Assembly (NCBI RefSeq): GCF_003096275.1
Contig: NZ_QENQ01000001.1
Location: 273,241-337,240, forward strand
Direction: 5' to 3'
Origin: Sphingomonas pokkalii
Lineage (GTDB): Bacteria > Pseudomonadota > Alphaproteobacteria > Sphingomonadales > Sphingomonadaceae
DNA length: 64,000 nt
A program made the position numbers and the translations under genes. Below the pieces are notes generated by a model. It made no database searches. It saw nothing but the letters and a program-made list of their open reading frames with translations, and had not been told where the DNA came from. This document shows positions 11,514-20,628 of this stretch, piece after piece; within the stretch, counting starts at the first letter, position 1; each line of letters begins with the position of its first letter.

Positions 11514-13310
11514 TCAATGGCTGTCGCGCGGCAGGCCCTTGCTCTGGGCGATACGCTGATACTTCACCGCGCTTTCGAACACTGCGCCGCCGTCGAACTG
11601 GCCGACCAGCCCGCGATGGATTTCCTGCCACGGCGTCTGCGATTCCGGCACATAGTCGATGCCGAGCGCGGCGCGGCGCTGCGCCAGCTCCTCGTCGCTG
11701 ACCAGCATGTTCGCCGAGCGCGTGTTGAGGTCGATGCGGATGCGGTCGCCGGTGCGGACCAGTGCAAGGCCGCCGCCCACCGCCGCCTCGGGTGCCGCGT
11801 TGAGGATCGAGGGGCTGCCGCTGGTGCCCGACTGGCGGCCGTCGCCCAGGCAGGGCAGCGCATGGACGCCCGCCTGGATCAGCGCGACCGGCGGGCGCAT
11901 GTTCACCACCTCGGCCCCGCCCGGATAGCCGACCGGCCCGGCACCGCGCATGATCAGGATGCTGTTCTCGTCGATGCCGAGCGACGGATCGTCGATCCGG
12001 TGATGGTAATCCTCCGGCCCGTCGAACACGAAGGCGGTGCCTTCGAACGCGCCGGGATCGTCGGGGTTGGAAAGGTAGCGGGCGCGGAACTCGTCCGAGA
12101 TCACGCTGAGCTTCATCACCGCATTGTCGAACAGATTGCCCGACAGCACGGTCAGCCCCGCCGCTGGCCGCAGCGGCGTGGCGAGCGGACGGATCACGTC
12201 GCCATCCTCGATCTCGGCGGTGCCGATATTCTCGCCGATGGTGCGGCCGTTGACGGTCAGCGCGTCGTTGTGGAGCAGCCCGGCGCGATAGAGTTCGCCC
12301 ATCACCGCAGGCACGCCGCCGGCGCGGTAGAAATCCTCGCCAAGATACTTACCCGCCGGCTGGAGGTTGACCAGCAGCGGCACGTCGGCGCCGTAGGATT
12401 CCCAGTCTTCCAGGGTCAGCTCGACACCGATGTGGCGGGCGATCGCGTTGAGGTGGATCGGCGCGTTGGTCGATCCGCCGATAGCGGAATTGACGCGGAT
12501 CGCGTTGAGGAAGGCTTCCCGGGTCAGCACGTCGCTGGGCTTGCGATCGGCCAGCGTCATCTCGACGATCTGCAGGCCGGTGCGATAGGCGCATTCCGCG
12601 CGGTCGCGGTACGGCGCGGGAATCGCCGCCGAGCCGGGCAGCGACATGCCGAGCGCCTCCGCCATCGCGTTCATCGTCGTCGCGGTGCCCATGGTGTTGC
12701 ACCAGCCGGTCGACGGCGCCGACGAGGCGACGAGCTGGATGAAGCCCTTATAGTCGATCTCGCCCGCCGCGAGCATCTCGCGCGCCTTCCACACGATCGT
12801 GCCCGATCCGGTGCGCTCGCCCTTGAACCAGCCGTTGAGCATCGGGCCGACCGACAGCGCGATTGCGGGGATGTTCACGGTGGCCGCGGCCATCAGGCAG
12901 GCCGGGGTCGTCTTGTCGCAGCCGATCGTCAGCACCACGCCGTCGATCGGATAGCCGTACAGCGTCTCGACGAGGCTGAGATAGGCGAGGTTGCGGTCGA
13001 GCCCCGCGGTCGGGCGCTTGCCGGTTTCCTGGATCGGATGCGTCGGGAACTCGATGGCGATGCCGCCTGCGTCGCGAATGCCCTCGCGCACTCGCTTGGC
13101 GAGTTCGAGATGGTGGCGGTTGCAGGGGCTGAGGTCGCTGCCGGTCTGGGCGATGCCGATGATCGGCTTGCCCGATTGCAGTTCCTCAAGGCTCAGGCCG
13201 AAGTTCAGATAGCGCTCGACGTACAGCGCCGTCATATCGGGGTTATCGGGATTGTCGAACCAGGCACGGGAGCGCAGCGGCGTACGGCGAGTTCCAGCTT
13301 CTTCGGTCAT
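11514..13310 (-). CDS. IlvD/Edd-family sugar-acid dehydratase, probable galactonate dehydratase
   Basis: A 598-residue iron-sulfur dehydratase of the IlvD/Edd superfamily, in the branch that includes L-arabinonate and D-xylonate dehydratases. Cluster-ligand cysteines are visible in [17 protein letters not shown] and HALPCLGDG, and the family signature [11 protein letters not shown] is near the C-terminus. Context predicts conversion of D-galactonate to 2-keto-3-deoxygalactonate, the job done by the unrelated enolase-type DgoD in E. coli. L-arabinonate is an alternative substrate. GGAGGA precedes two adjacent ATGs; the second (13310) has the better spacing. Divergent from galactose dehydrogenase. 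Confidence 0.85.
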   Translation of the reverse strand: MTEEAGTRRTPLRSRAWFDNPDNPDMTALYVERYLNFGLSLEELQSGKPIIGIAQTGSDLSPCNRHHLELAKRVREGIRDAGGIAIEFPTHPIQETGKRPTAGLDRNLAYLSLVETLYGYPIDGVVLTIGCDKTTPACLMAAATVNIPAIALSVGPMLNGWFKGERTGSGTIVWKAREMLAAGEIDYKGFIQLVASSAPSTGWCNTMGTATTMNAMAEALGMSLPGSAAIPAPYRDRAECAYRTGLQIVEMTLADRKPSDVLTREAFLNAIRVNSAIGGSTNAPIHLNAIARHIGVELTLEDWESYGADVPLLVNLQPAGKYLGEDFYRAGGVPAVMGELYRAGLLHNDALTVNGRTIGENIGTAEIEDGDVIRPLATPLRPAAGLTVLSGNLFDNAVMKLSVISDEFRARYLSNPDDPGAFEGTAFVFDGPEDYHHRIDDPSLGIDENSILIMRGAGPVGYPGGAEVVNMRPPVALIQAGVHALPCLGDGRQSGTSGSPSILNAAPEAAVGGGLALVRTGDRIRIDLNTRSANMLVSDEELAQRRAALGIDYVPESQTPWQEIHRGLVGQFDGGAVFESAVKYQRIAQSKGLPRDSH

Positions 13311-13412
13311 CATTCCTCCGCTACGGCGCAACTTGGGGCGTATCTGCGGCTCTTGATAACCGCGGCGCACGTCCATAGGAAGCATATATATCTTATAAAA
13401 GGATGGCCTGAT

Positions 13413-14339
13413 ATGTCGGAGCGGATTCGTCTGGGGTTGGTGGGCATCGGCAAGATCGCGCGCGATCAGCATCTGCCGGCGCTGGAAGGCGATGACCGTT
13501 TCGAACTGGTCGCCACCGCCAGCCGCAATGCCTCGGTCGACGGCGTCGCAGCGCACAAGGACATCGAATCGCTGATCGCCGGCGGGCACGATCTCAACGC
13601 CGTCTCGCTCTGCACCCCGCCCGAGGGCCGCTACGACCAGGCACGCATCGCCATCGAGGCCGGGCTGAACGTGATGCTGGAAAAGCCGCCGGCCGCGACG
13701 CTCACCGAGATCGCCGACCTCGCCGAACGCGCCCGCGCGCATGGCGTGACGCTGTTCACCACCTGGCATTCGCGCGAGGCTGCCGGCGTCGAGCCCGCCA
13801 AGGCCTGGCTCGAAGGCAAGAAGATCACCGCCGCGCGCATCACCTGGCGCGAGGATATCCGCCGCTGGCATCCGGGGCAGGAATGGATCCTCGCCGCGGG
13901 CGGCTTCGGCGTGTTCGATCCCGGCATCAACGCGCTGTCGATCGTCACCAAGATCCTGCCGGACGCGCTGCTGCTCGACCAGGCCTGGATGGAAGTGCCC
14001 GAGGGCCGCGCCTCGCCGCTCCGCGCCAAGCTCCACATGCGCAGCGGCGGTGCCGTGGTGACCGCGGACTTCGATTTCCTCCAGACGGGCCCGCAGACCT
14101 GGGACATCGAGGTCGACACCGATGCCGGCACGCTGCGCCTCGGCATGGGCGGCAGCATCCTGCAGCTGCCCGGCGAGACGGAACAGAAGGCCCCGGACCG
14201 GGAATATGCGCGGCTCTACGCGCGCTTCGCCGATCTGGTGGCGGCGCGCGAGAGCGATGTCGACGTCCGCCCGCTCCAGCTGGTGGCGGACGCCTTTCTG
14301 GTCGGAGAACGCACGATCGGCGAAACCTTCGCCTTCTGA
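13413..14339 (+). CDS. gal: D-galactose 1-dehydrogenase (Gfo/Idh/MocA family)
   Basis: This 308-residue NAD(P)-dependent oxidoreductase oxidises D-galactose to galactonolactone, the first step of the De Ley-Doudoroff route. It has a Rossmann fold at the N-terminus ([18 protein letters not shown]) and the EKPPAATL catalytic-lysine motif near residue 92; both match the Pseudomonas-type galactose dehydrogenase. The ATG at 13413 follows an AAAGGATGG segment. It is divergent from the dehydratase. No galactonolactonase gene is present in the island. L-arabinose could be a second substrate, as known for relatives. Confidence 0.85.
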   Translation: MSERIRLGLVGIGKIARDQHLPALEGDDRFELVATASRNASVDGVAAHKDIESLIAGGHDLNAVSLCTPPEGRYDQARIAIEAGLNVMLEKPPAATLTEIADLAERARAHGVTLFTTWHSREAAGVEPAKAWLEGKKITAARITWREDIRRWHPGQEWILAAGGFGVFDPGINALSIVTKILPDALLLDQAWMEVPEGRASPLRAKLHMRSGGAVVTADFDFLQTGPQTWDIEVDTDAGTLRLGMGGSILQLPGETEQKAPDREYARLYARFADLVAARESDVDVRPLQLVADAFLVGERTIGETFAF

Positions 14340-14348
14340 TCCGGCTCT

Positions 14349-14390
14349 GGAGCCCGCATCCTCCGGCCGCTGCGGCAGGATGCGGGCTCC
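14349..14390 (+). terminator. Long hairpin after galactose dehydrogenase
   Basis: A perfect 14-bp stem (14349-14362 with 14377-14390, GGAGCCCGCATCCT and its complement) starts 10 bp after the stop codon. There is no T-tract, but the stem is strong and well placed. Downstream is the about 170-bp leader of the efflux operon. Confidence 0.6.
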
Positions 14391-14557
14391 GCCCTGGATC
14401 GCCGCGTTTCATCAAACCCGTACAAGTCGCTACGTCTTTCGACATATTTTGCGACAACTCTTTTGTGGCACTGCGGCAACGTGCCATTTATTGGCTAGTT
14501 TGGCAGTGACCGGTGGTTCGGCATTCCTCGAACCATCCCTAAACGGGTTCAGAAATT

Positions 14558-15778
14558 TTGAGCGCACCGACCAGCTATCGCCGTTCGGGCCTGATCGTCT
14601 TTGCATCAGCCCTGCTCCTCGCCTCCTGCAGCGCGGGCGACAGCGCCGGCAAACAAGGCGGGCGCAAAGGTGCATCCGGTCCGCCCCGGGTGGGGTATGT
14701 CGTCGTGCAGCCGAGCCGTGTGCCGATGACGACCGAACTGGCCGGCCGCGTCACGCCCTTCCAGATGTCGCAGGTGCGGCCCCAGGTGGCAGGGATCGTC
14801 CAGCAGCGCCTCTTCAAGGAAGGCCAGATCGTCCAACAGGGCCAGACGCTCTATCAGATCGATCCCAGCCTGTACCGCGCCAGCGTGGCGCAGGCCGAAG
14901 CGAATCTGCAGAACGCCCAGGCCAATCTGGAAGCGGCCCGCACCAAGGCCGATCGCTACAAGCCGCTCGCGCAGATGCAGGCCGTGAGCCAGCAGGATTA
15001 TACCGACGCCGTGGCGCAATCGCGCCAGGCCGCTGCACAGGTCGCGCAGTTCCGCGCCGCACTGCAAACCGCGCAGATCAACCTGCGCTTCACCCGCGTG
15101 CCAGCGCCGATCACCGGCCGCATCGGCCGATCGCTATTCACCGAAGGCGCGCTCGTCACCGCCAACCAGGCGGATCCGCTGGCAGTGATCGAACGGCTCG
15201 ACCCGATCTTCGTCGATATCCAGCAATCGAGCGCCGATCTGCTCGCGCTGCGCAAGGCGCTCGCCCGCGACGGCATCGCGCCGGTCAGCGCCACGGTGCG
15301 GCTGAAGCTGGAAGATGGCAGCGATTATGGTGCCACGGGCACCGTCGAGTTCACCGAGGTGATCGTCAACGAAAGCACCGGCACCGTAACGCTGCGCGCG
15401 CGCTTCCCCAACACGCAGAACATCCTGCTGCCGGGCATGTTCGTCCGCGCCCAGTTCGCCCAGGCGATCGATACCCAGGCCTATCTGGTGCCGCAGGCCG
15501 GCGTGTCACGCGATCCCAAGGGCAATGCGACCGTCTATGTCGTCGGCCCCGGCAACAAGGCGGTGCCGCGCACGGTCGTCGCCGATCGCACGATCGGCCA
15601 GAATTGGGTGGTGACGCAAGGGCTTGTGCCGGGGGATAAGGTGATCGTCCAGGGCACTGCGAACCTCCGCCCCGATATCGACGTCAAGCCGGTGCCGGCG
15701 AGCGCGCCGCAGAAGATCGAGCCGCCCAGAAAGGGGCAGAAACCGGGTCAGGGCGGCAGCCAGGCCAAGGCGGGCTGA
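14558..15778 (+). CDS. RND efflux periplasmic adaptor (MexA/AcrA family) lipoprotein
   Basis: A 406-residue membrane-fusion protein that links the inner-membrane pump to the outer-membrane channel. It has a lipoprotein signal peptide with lipobox cysteine at residue 24 (LLASCSAG), then a barrel-sandwich half, a coiled-coil hairpin (about 105-180, Gln/Ala-rich), the second lipoyl half with VPAPITGRIG, and beta-barrel and membrane-proximal domains. The C-terminus is basic and Pro/Gln-rich. The only in-frame start that keeps the signal peptide is TTG at 14558, with a weak Shine-Dalgarno sequence. The pump follows after 3 bp. No TetR- or MarR-type regulator lies beside it. Confidence 0.93.
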   Translation: MSAPTSYRRSGLIVFASALLLASCSAGDSAGKQGGRKGASGPPRVGYVVVQPSRVPMTTELAGRVTPFQMSQVRPQVAGIVQQRLFKEGQIVQQGQTLYQIDPSLYRASVAQAEANLQNAQANLEAARTKADRYKPLAQMQAVSQQDYTDAVAQSRQAAAQVAQFRAALQTAQINLRFTRVPAPITGRIGRSLFTEGALVTANQADPLAVIERLDPIFVDIQQSSADLLALRKALARDGIAPVSATVRLKLEDGSDYGATGTVEFTEVIVNESTGTVTLRARFPNTQNILLPGMFVRAQFAQAIDTQAYLVPQAGVSRDPKGNATVYVVGPGNKAVPRTVVADRTIGQNWVVTQGLVPGDKVIVQGTANLRPDIDVKPVPASAPQKIEPPRKGQKPGQGGSQAKAG

Positions 15779-15781
15779 TCG

Positions 15782-18700
15782 ATGTCGCGCATCTTCATCG
15801 ATCGGCCGATCTTCGCCTGGGTGCTCGCCATCATCGTGATGCTGATGGGGCTGGGGGCGATCTTCTCGCTGCCGATCGCGCAATATCCGGACATCGCCCC
15901 GCCGCAGGTCAACATCCGCGCCACCTATCCCGGCGCCTCGGCCGAGACGGTGCAGAACAGCGTCACCCAGGTGATCGAGCAGCAGCTGAGCGGCATCGAC
16001 GGCCTGCTCTATTTCAGCAGCTCGTCCACCTCGCGTGGCCAGGTGACGATCTCGGCGACCTTCGAAAAGGGTACCAACCCGGACATCGCCCAGGTGCAGG
16101 TGCAGAACAAGGTGCAGCAGGCGCTTTCCCGCCTGCCCAGCCAGGTGCAGCAGCAGGGCCTGACGGTCACCAAGTCGAACCCCGACTTCCTGATGATCGT
16201 CGGCGTGTATGACGAAACCGACAAGCGCACCAATCTCGACGTGTCGGACTGGCTCGCCTCCAATCTGCAGGATCCGCTGTCCCGCATCGAAGGCGTAGGC
16301 GATACCAATGTGTTCGGTGCGCCCTATGCGATGCGCATCTGGCTCAACCCCGCGCGCCTCGCCAGCTATGGCCTGATTCCGAACGATATCATCACCGCAA
16401 TTCAGGCGCAGAACACCGAAATCGCCGCCGGCGAGCTGGGCGGCCAGCCGATGCCGCAGGAGCAGATGCTCAACGCGACGGTGACCTCGCAGTCGCGGCT
16501 GCAGACGCCCGAGCAGTTCGCCAACATCATCGTCAAGACCGATCCTACCGGCGCAGCGGTGAAGCTGCGCGACGTCGCCCGCGTCGAGCTCGGCTCGGAC
16601 AACTATAATTCGTCGAGCCGGATCAACGGCCACCCCGGTGCCGGCCTCGCCATTTCGCTGTCGCCTGGCGCCGATGCGCTGAAGACCGCCGACTTGGTCA
16701 AGCAGCAGGTGGAAGCCGCGTCCAAGAGCTTCCCCGCGGGCTTCAAATACGCCTATGCCAACGACACCACCGGCTTCATCAAGCTCTCGATCGAAGAGGT
16801 GGTGAAGACGCTGGTCGAGGCGATCATCCTCGTCGTCATCGTGATGTTCGTGTTCCTGCAGAGCTGGCGCGCCACGCTCGTCCCGGCGATCGCGGTGCCG
16901 GTGGTGCTGCTCGGCACGTTCGGCGTGTTCTATGCCCTGGGCTTCACGATCAACACGCTGACCCTGTTCGGCCTTGTCCTCGCCATCGGCCTGCTCGTCG
17001 ACGACGCCATCGTCGTCGTCGAGAATGTCGAGCGGCTGATGGAAGAGAATCCGGAAATGACGCCGCGTGAGGCGACGATCCGATCGATGGACGAGATCCA
17101 GGTCGCCCTGGTCGCGATCGCGCTGGTCCTCTCGGCGGTATTCCTGCCGATGGCGTTCTTCGGCGGGTCGACCGGCGTGATCTATCGCCAGTTCTCGGTG
17201 ACGATCGTCTCGGCGATGGTGCTGTCGGTGCTGGTCGCACTGGTGCTGAGCCCGGCGCTCACCGCGACACTGCTCAGGCAGAAGAGCCAGGAAAAGGACG
17301 TCGAGGACAGCTGGCTCGCCCGCCGTTTTCCCTGGATCGGGCGCGGACTGACCACCGCCAAGACCAGGTTCAACAACGGCTTCGACCGCGGCGTCGATCG
17401 CTATACCCGCGGCGTGCAGGCGGTGGTCGACCGCAAGTGGATCTTCCTGCTGCTCTATCTGGCCGTCTGCGCACTGCTGGTGCTGATGTTCGTGCGCCTG
17501 CCCACCGGCTTCCTGCCGACCGAAGACCAGGGTGCGGCCTCGATTCAGTTCCGGCTGCCGGCCGGCGCCACCATGTCGCGCACCAAGGAAGTGCAGCTGG
17601 CGGTGGAGAAATATTTCCTGACGCAGGAGGCCAAGAACGTCTCGGTCATGTTCTCGGTCGCGGGCGGCGGTGGTGGTGGTGGCCCCGCCGGTCAGAATAC
17701 CGGCCAGGGCTTCCTCAACTTCGCCGACTGGTCGGAGCGCAAGGGCAGAGAGAACAGCGCGGACGGGATCGTCCAGCGCGCCTCGGGCGCCTTCCGCAAC
17801 TTCCGCGACGCGCAGGTCTTCGCGCTGGTGCCGCCGGCAATCCGCGGTCTCGGCCAGTCGACCGGCTTCACGATGGAGCTGCTCAATTCGAGCGGCATGC
17901 CGCGCGACCAGTTCCTCGCGGCGCGCGACAAGCTGCTCGCCGCCGCCGCAGCGGATCCGGAACTGGCCGCCGTCCGCCTGACCGACCTGCCCGACGTCGC
18001 GACGCTCAAGGTCGATCTCGACCAGCAGAAGCTCGCCACGCTGGGGCTCAACCAGACCGACGTGAACTCGACGCTGTCGACCGCCTGGGGCGGCCGCTAC
18101 GTCAACGACTTCATCGATCGCGGCCGGGTGAAGCGCGTCTATGTGCAGGGCGACGCGCCCTATCGCTCGGAGCCGAGCGACCTCGCCCAGTGGTTCGTCC
18201 GCAGCAATAACGGCCAGATGGCGCCGTTCACCTCCTTCGCCACGACCAGCTGGGCGACGGCGCCGACCTCGATGGCGCGCTTCAACGGCGTCCAGTCCTT
18301 CGAGTTCAGCGGCCAGGCCGCCCCCGGCAAGAGCTCTGGCGAGGCGATGAAGCGCATCGCCGAACTTGCCGCGGAGATTCCGGGCACCAGCATCGCCTGG
18401 GCGGGCCTGTCCTATCAGGAGCGGCTGTCCTCGGGCCAGGCGCCCCTGCTCTACGGCGTGTCGCTGCTCGTCGTGTTCCTGTGCCTCGCCGCGCTCTATG
18501 AAAGCTGGTCGATCCCGATCGCGGTGCTGCTGGTCATCCCGCTCGGCCTGGTCGGCGCGATCTTCGCGGTGACGCTGCGCGGCCTGCAGAACGACGTCTA
18601 TCTCCAGATCGGCCTGCTCACCACCATGGGCCTCGCCGCCAAGAACGCGATCCTGATGATCGAGTTCGCCGAACAGGCCGAGAAGCAGGGCAAGCGGGTG

Positions 18701-18982
18701 ATCGAGGCGGCGCTGGAAGCAGCCCGCATCCGCCTTCGCCCGATCCTGATGACCAGCCTTGCCTTCATCTTCGGCGTGCTGCCGCTCGCCATTTCCACCG
18801 GCGCCGGCGCCAACAGCCGCGTCGCGATCGGCACCTCGGTGATCGGCGGCATGCTGACGGCGACGATCCTCGCCATCTTCTACATCCCGCTTTTCTTCGT
18901 GCTCGTCCGCCGCGGCGTGCGCGACGGTCTGGCGGCGCTGCGCAACCGCCGCCACCGCAACACCCCGGAAGCCCAGGCATGA
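15782..18982 (+). CDS. RND multidrug efflux pump (HAE1, AcrB/MexB family)
   Basis: A 1066-residue trimeric proton-driven drug exporter with 12 TM helices and two large periplasmic loops. Proton-relay residues are in place: the Asp pair in GLLVDDAIVVVEN (TM4) and the Lys in GLAAKNAILMIEF (TM10). Porter-domain motifs such as AAWGGRYVNDFIDRGRVK match AcrB closely. The switch loop is odd: where AcrB has NGFGFAGRGQNTG, this protein has seven consecutive glycines (residues 628-634) before PAGQNTG, so the two loop phenylalanines are absent and the loop is two residues longer. The stop overlaps the next gene by 4 nt. Confidence 0.96.
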   Translation: MSRIFIDRPIFAWVLAIIVMLMGLGAIFSLPIAQYPDIAPPQVNIRATYPGASAETVQNSVTQVIEQQLSGIDGLLYFSSSSTSRGQVTISATFEKGTNPDIAQVQVQNKVQQALSRLPSQVQQQGLTVTKSNPDFLMIVGVYDETDKRTNLDVSDWLASNLQDPLSRIEGVGDTNVFGAPYAMRIWLNPARLASYGLIPNDIITAIQAQNTEIAAGELGGQPMPQEQMLNATVTSQSRLQTPEQFANIIVKTDPTGAAVKLRDVARVELGSDNYNSSSRINGHPGAGLAISLSPGADALKTADLVKQQVEAASKSFPAGFKYAYANDTTGFIKLSIEEVVKTLVEAIILVVIVMFVFLQSWRATLVPAIAVPVVLLGTFGVFYALGFTINTLTLFGLVLAIGLLVDDAIVVVENVERLMEENPEMTPREATIRSMDEIQVALVAIALVLSAVFLPMAFFGGSTGVIYRQFSVTIVSAMVLSVLVALVLSPALTATLLRQKSQEKDVEDSWLARRFPWIGRGLTTAKTRFNNGFDRGVDRYTRGVQAVVDRKWIFLLLYLAVCALLVLMFVRLPTGFLPTEDQGAASIQFRLPAGATMSRTKEVQLAVEKYFLTQEAKNVSVMFSVAGGGGGGGPAGQNTGQGFLNFADWSERKGRENSADGIVQRASGAFRNFRDAQVFALVPPAIRGLGQSTGFTMELLNSSGMPRDQFLAARDKLLAAAAADPELAAVRLTDLPDVATLKVDLDQQKLATLGLNQTDVNSTLSTAWGGRYVNDFIDRGRVKRVYVQGDAPYRSEPSDLAQWFVRSNNGQMAPFTSFATTSWATAPTSMARFNGVQSFEFSGQAAPGKSSGEAMKRIAELAAEIPGTSIAWAGLSYQERLSSGQAPLLYGVSLLVVFLCLAALYESWSIPIAVLLVIPLGLVGAIFAVTLRGLQNDVYLQIGLLTTMGLAAKNAILMIEFAEQAEKQGKRVIEAALEAARIRLRPILMTSLAFIFGVLPLAISTGAGANSRVAIGTSVIGGMLTATILAIFYIPLFFVLVRRGVRDGLAALRNRRHRNTPEAQA

Positions 18983-20505
18983 ACCGCGCGCTGCTCCTCC
19001 TCTCCACCGCCATGCTGGCCGGCTGTTCGATGGCCCCGAAGGACGTGCGGCCGGCAGCCCCGGTGCCACCGAGCTGGCCGACCGGCGATTCCTATCTGCG
19101 GGAGAGCGAGGCAGGCCTGCCCGCGCTCAACTGGCGCGACGTGTTCCGGGACGCACGGCTCCAGACGCTGATCGCGCAGGCCCTGGCCAATAACCGCGAC
19201 CTGCGCGTGGCGGCCGCCAATATCGCCGCCGCGCGTGCGCAGTACCAGATCCAGCGCGGCGCGCAGCTGCCCCAGGTCGATGCCAACCTCGGCATCACCG
19301 AACGGCGCGGCAACGGGACCAATATCGGCAACGGCGCCATCCCGGGAAATGGCAACACCGGCGGCAACACGGGCGGCAATGTCAGCGGGGGCGGCAATGT
19401 CGGCGGCGGCCTGCGCACCAACTATTCGACCCAGCTGGGCATCACCGGCTTCGAACTCGACCTGTTCGGCCGGCTCGCCTCGCTTACCCGCGCCCAGCAG
19501 AACAGCTATTTCGCCACCGAAGCCGGCGCGCGCGCGACGCGGCTGACCCTGGTCGGCGATATCGCAACCGCCTGGCTTACCTATGCGTCGGACGCGAGCC
19601 TGCTCGAGGTCGCGCAGCAGACCGCGAAAAGCGCCGAGGACAGCGTACGCCTCACCCGCGCCCGGCTGGAAGGCGGCATCGCGCCGCGCACCGATCTGCG
19701 CCAGGCGGAACAGACGCTGGCTACCGCGCAGAATGACGTCGCCCGGCAGACGGCCGCGCTGGCGCAGGACGTGAACGCCTTGCGGCTGCTGGCCGGTTCG
19801 GAAATCGATCCGGCGCTGCTCCCGGCCTCGATCGAACAGGCCGCCCCCAGCGTCGCGGCAGTGCCTGCCGGGCTCGATTCGAGCATCCTGCTGCGCCGCC
19901 CGGACGTGGTGCAGGCCGAATATCAGCTGCGCGCCGCCAATGCCCAGATCGGTGCGGCGCGCGCGGCGCTGTTCCCACGGATCAGCCTCACCACCGTGCT
20001 CGGCTTCGCCAGCACCGCGCTGTCCAGCCTGTTCGATGGCGATGCCTTCACCTGGCAGGCAGGCGGCAATGCCGCATATTCGATCTTCCGCGGCGGCGCC
20101 GCCCGCGCGAATGTGCGGCTCACCGAAGCGCAGCAGCAAGCGGCGGTCGCCAGCTACGAGCGCGCCATCCAGACCGCGTTTCGCGACGTCGCAAATGCGC
20201 TCGCCACGCGCGGCACCATCGACGCCCAGCTGCGCGCCACGCAACTCCAGGCCGACGCCGCCGCCGATAGCTACAAGCTGGCGACCGCCCGCTATCGGGG
20301 CGGAATCGATACGTTCCTGCAAAGCCTCGACGCGCAACGCTCGCTCTACACCGCGCAGCGCCAGCTGGTAACGGTGCAGCTGACGGCAGCAACCAACCGG
20401 GTGAATCTCTATCGATCGCTCGGCGGCGATTCGCAGCTGGAAGCGACCGTGCAAGGCCCGCAAGCGGCCCGCGGGGCCGGAACCCCGGCCAATCCAGGCG
20501 GTTGA
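18979..20505 (+). CDS. RND efflux outer-membrane lipoprotein (OprM/NodT family)
   Basis: A 508-residue TolC-like channel that completes the tripartite pump. It has a lipobox cysteine at residue 16 (LAGCS), two outer-membrane efflux repeats (about 55-275 and 280-480) and the ELDLFGR motif after the first barrel strand. Residues 111-144 are a 34-residue tract made almost only of Gly and Asn with a few Thr, Ile, Val and Ser. By alignment with OprM it falls in the first surface loop of the beta barrel, which is short in OprM. Overlaps the pump gene as ATGA, so the three genes form one operon. Confidence 0.95.
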   Translation: MNRALLLLSTAMLAGCSMAPKDVRPAAPVPPSWPTGDSYLRESEAGLPALNWRDVFRDARLQTLIAQALANNRDLRVAAANIAAARAQYQIQRGAQLPQVDANLGITERRGNGTNIGNGAIPGNGNTGGNTGGNVSGGGNVGGGLRTNYSTQLGITGFELDLFGRLASLTRAQQNSYFATEAGARATRLTLVGDIATAWLTYASDASLLEVAQQTAKSAEDSVRLTRARLEGGIAPRTDLRQAEQTLATAQNDVARQTAALAQDVNALRLLAGSEIDPALLPASIEQAAPSVAAVPAGLDSSILLRRPDVVQAEYQLRAANAQIGAARAALFPRISLTTVLGFASTALSSLFDGDAFTWQAGGNAAYSIFRGGAARANVRLTEAQQQAAVASYERAIQTAFRDVANALATRGTIDAQLRATQLQADAAADSYKLATARYRGGIDTFLQSLDAQRSLYTAQRQLVTVQLTAATNRVNLYRSLGGDSQLEATVQGPQAARGAGTPANPGG

Positions 20506-20543
20506 CCGAACGCCCCTGCTTGTGGCAGGCGCATCTGCGTTGG

Positions 20544-20617
20544 GCGGGTATAGCACAATGGTAGTGCAGCAGCCTTCCAAGCTGAATACGCGGGTTCGAT
20601 TCCCGCTACCCGCTCCA
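20544..20617 (+). tRNA. tRNA-Gly (UCC)
   Basis: A 74-nt cloverleaf with acceptor GCGGGTA pairing with TACCCGC, anticodon TCC in the loop CTTCCAA, the T-loop GGTTCGATTCC and an encoded CCA. It closely resembles E. coli glyT. It lies in the gap between the efflux operon and hemW; hemW begins 11 bp later, so the two may share a transcript. No integrase or attachment-site duplication is present. Confidence 0.96.
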
Positions 20618-20628
20618 CCTGACCAAGC

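Noticed and set aside
15506..19069. A 1187-codon antisense open frame across the RND efflux genes
   Set aside because: High-GC genes of this kind leave long antisense frames; it is His/Arg/Asp-rich, without family motifs, and the plus-strand proteins are unmistakable.
20544..20617. tRNA-Gly as an integration site for a genomic island
   Set aside because: No duplicated 3' tRNA fragment or integrase was seen on either side, and the flanking genes are ordinary.
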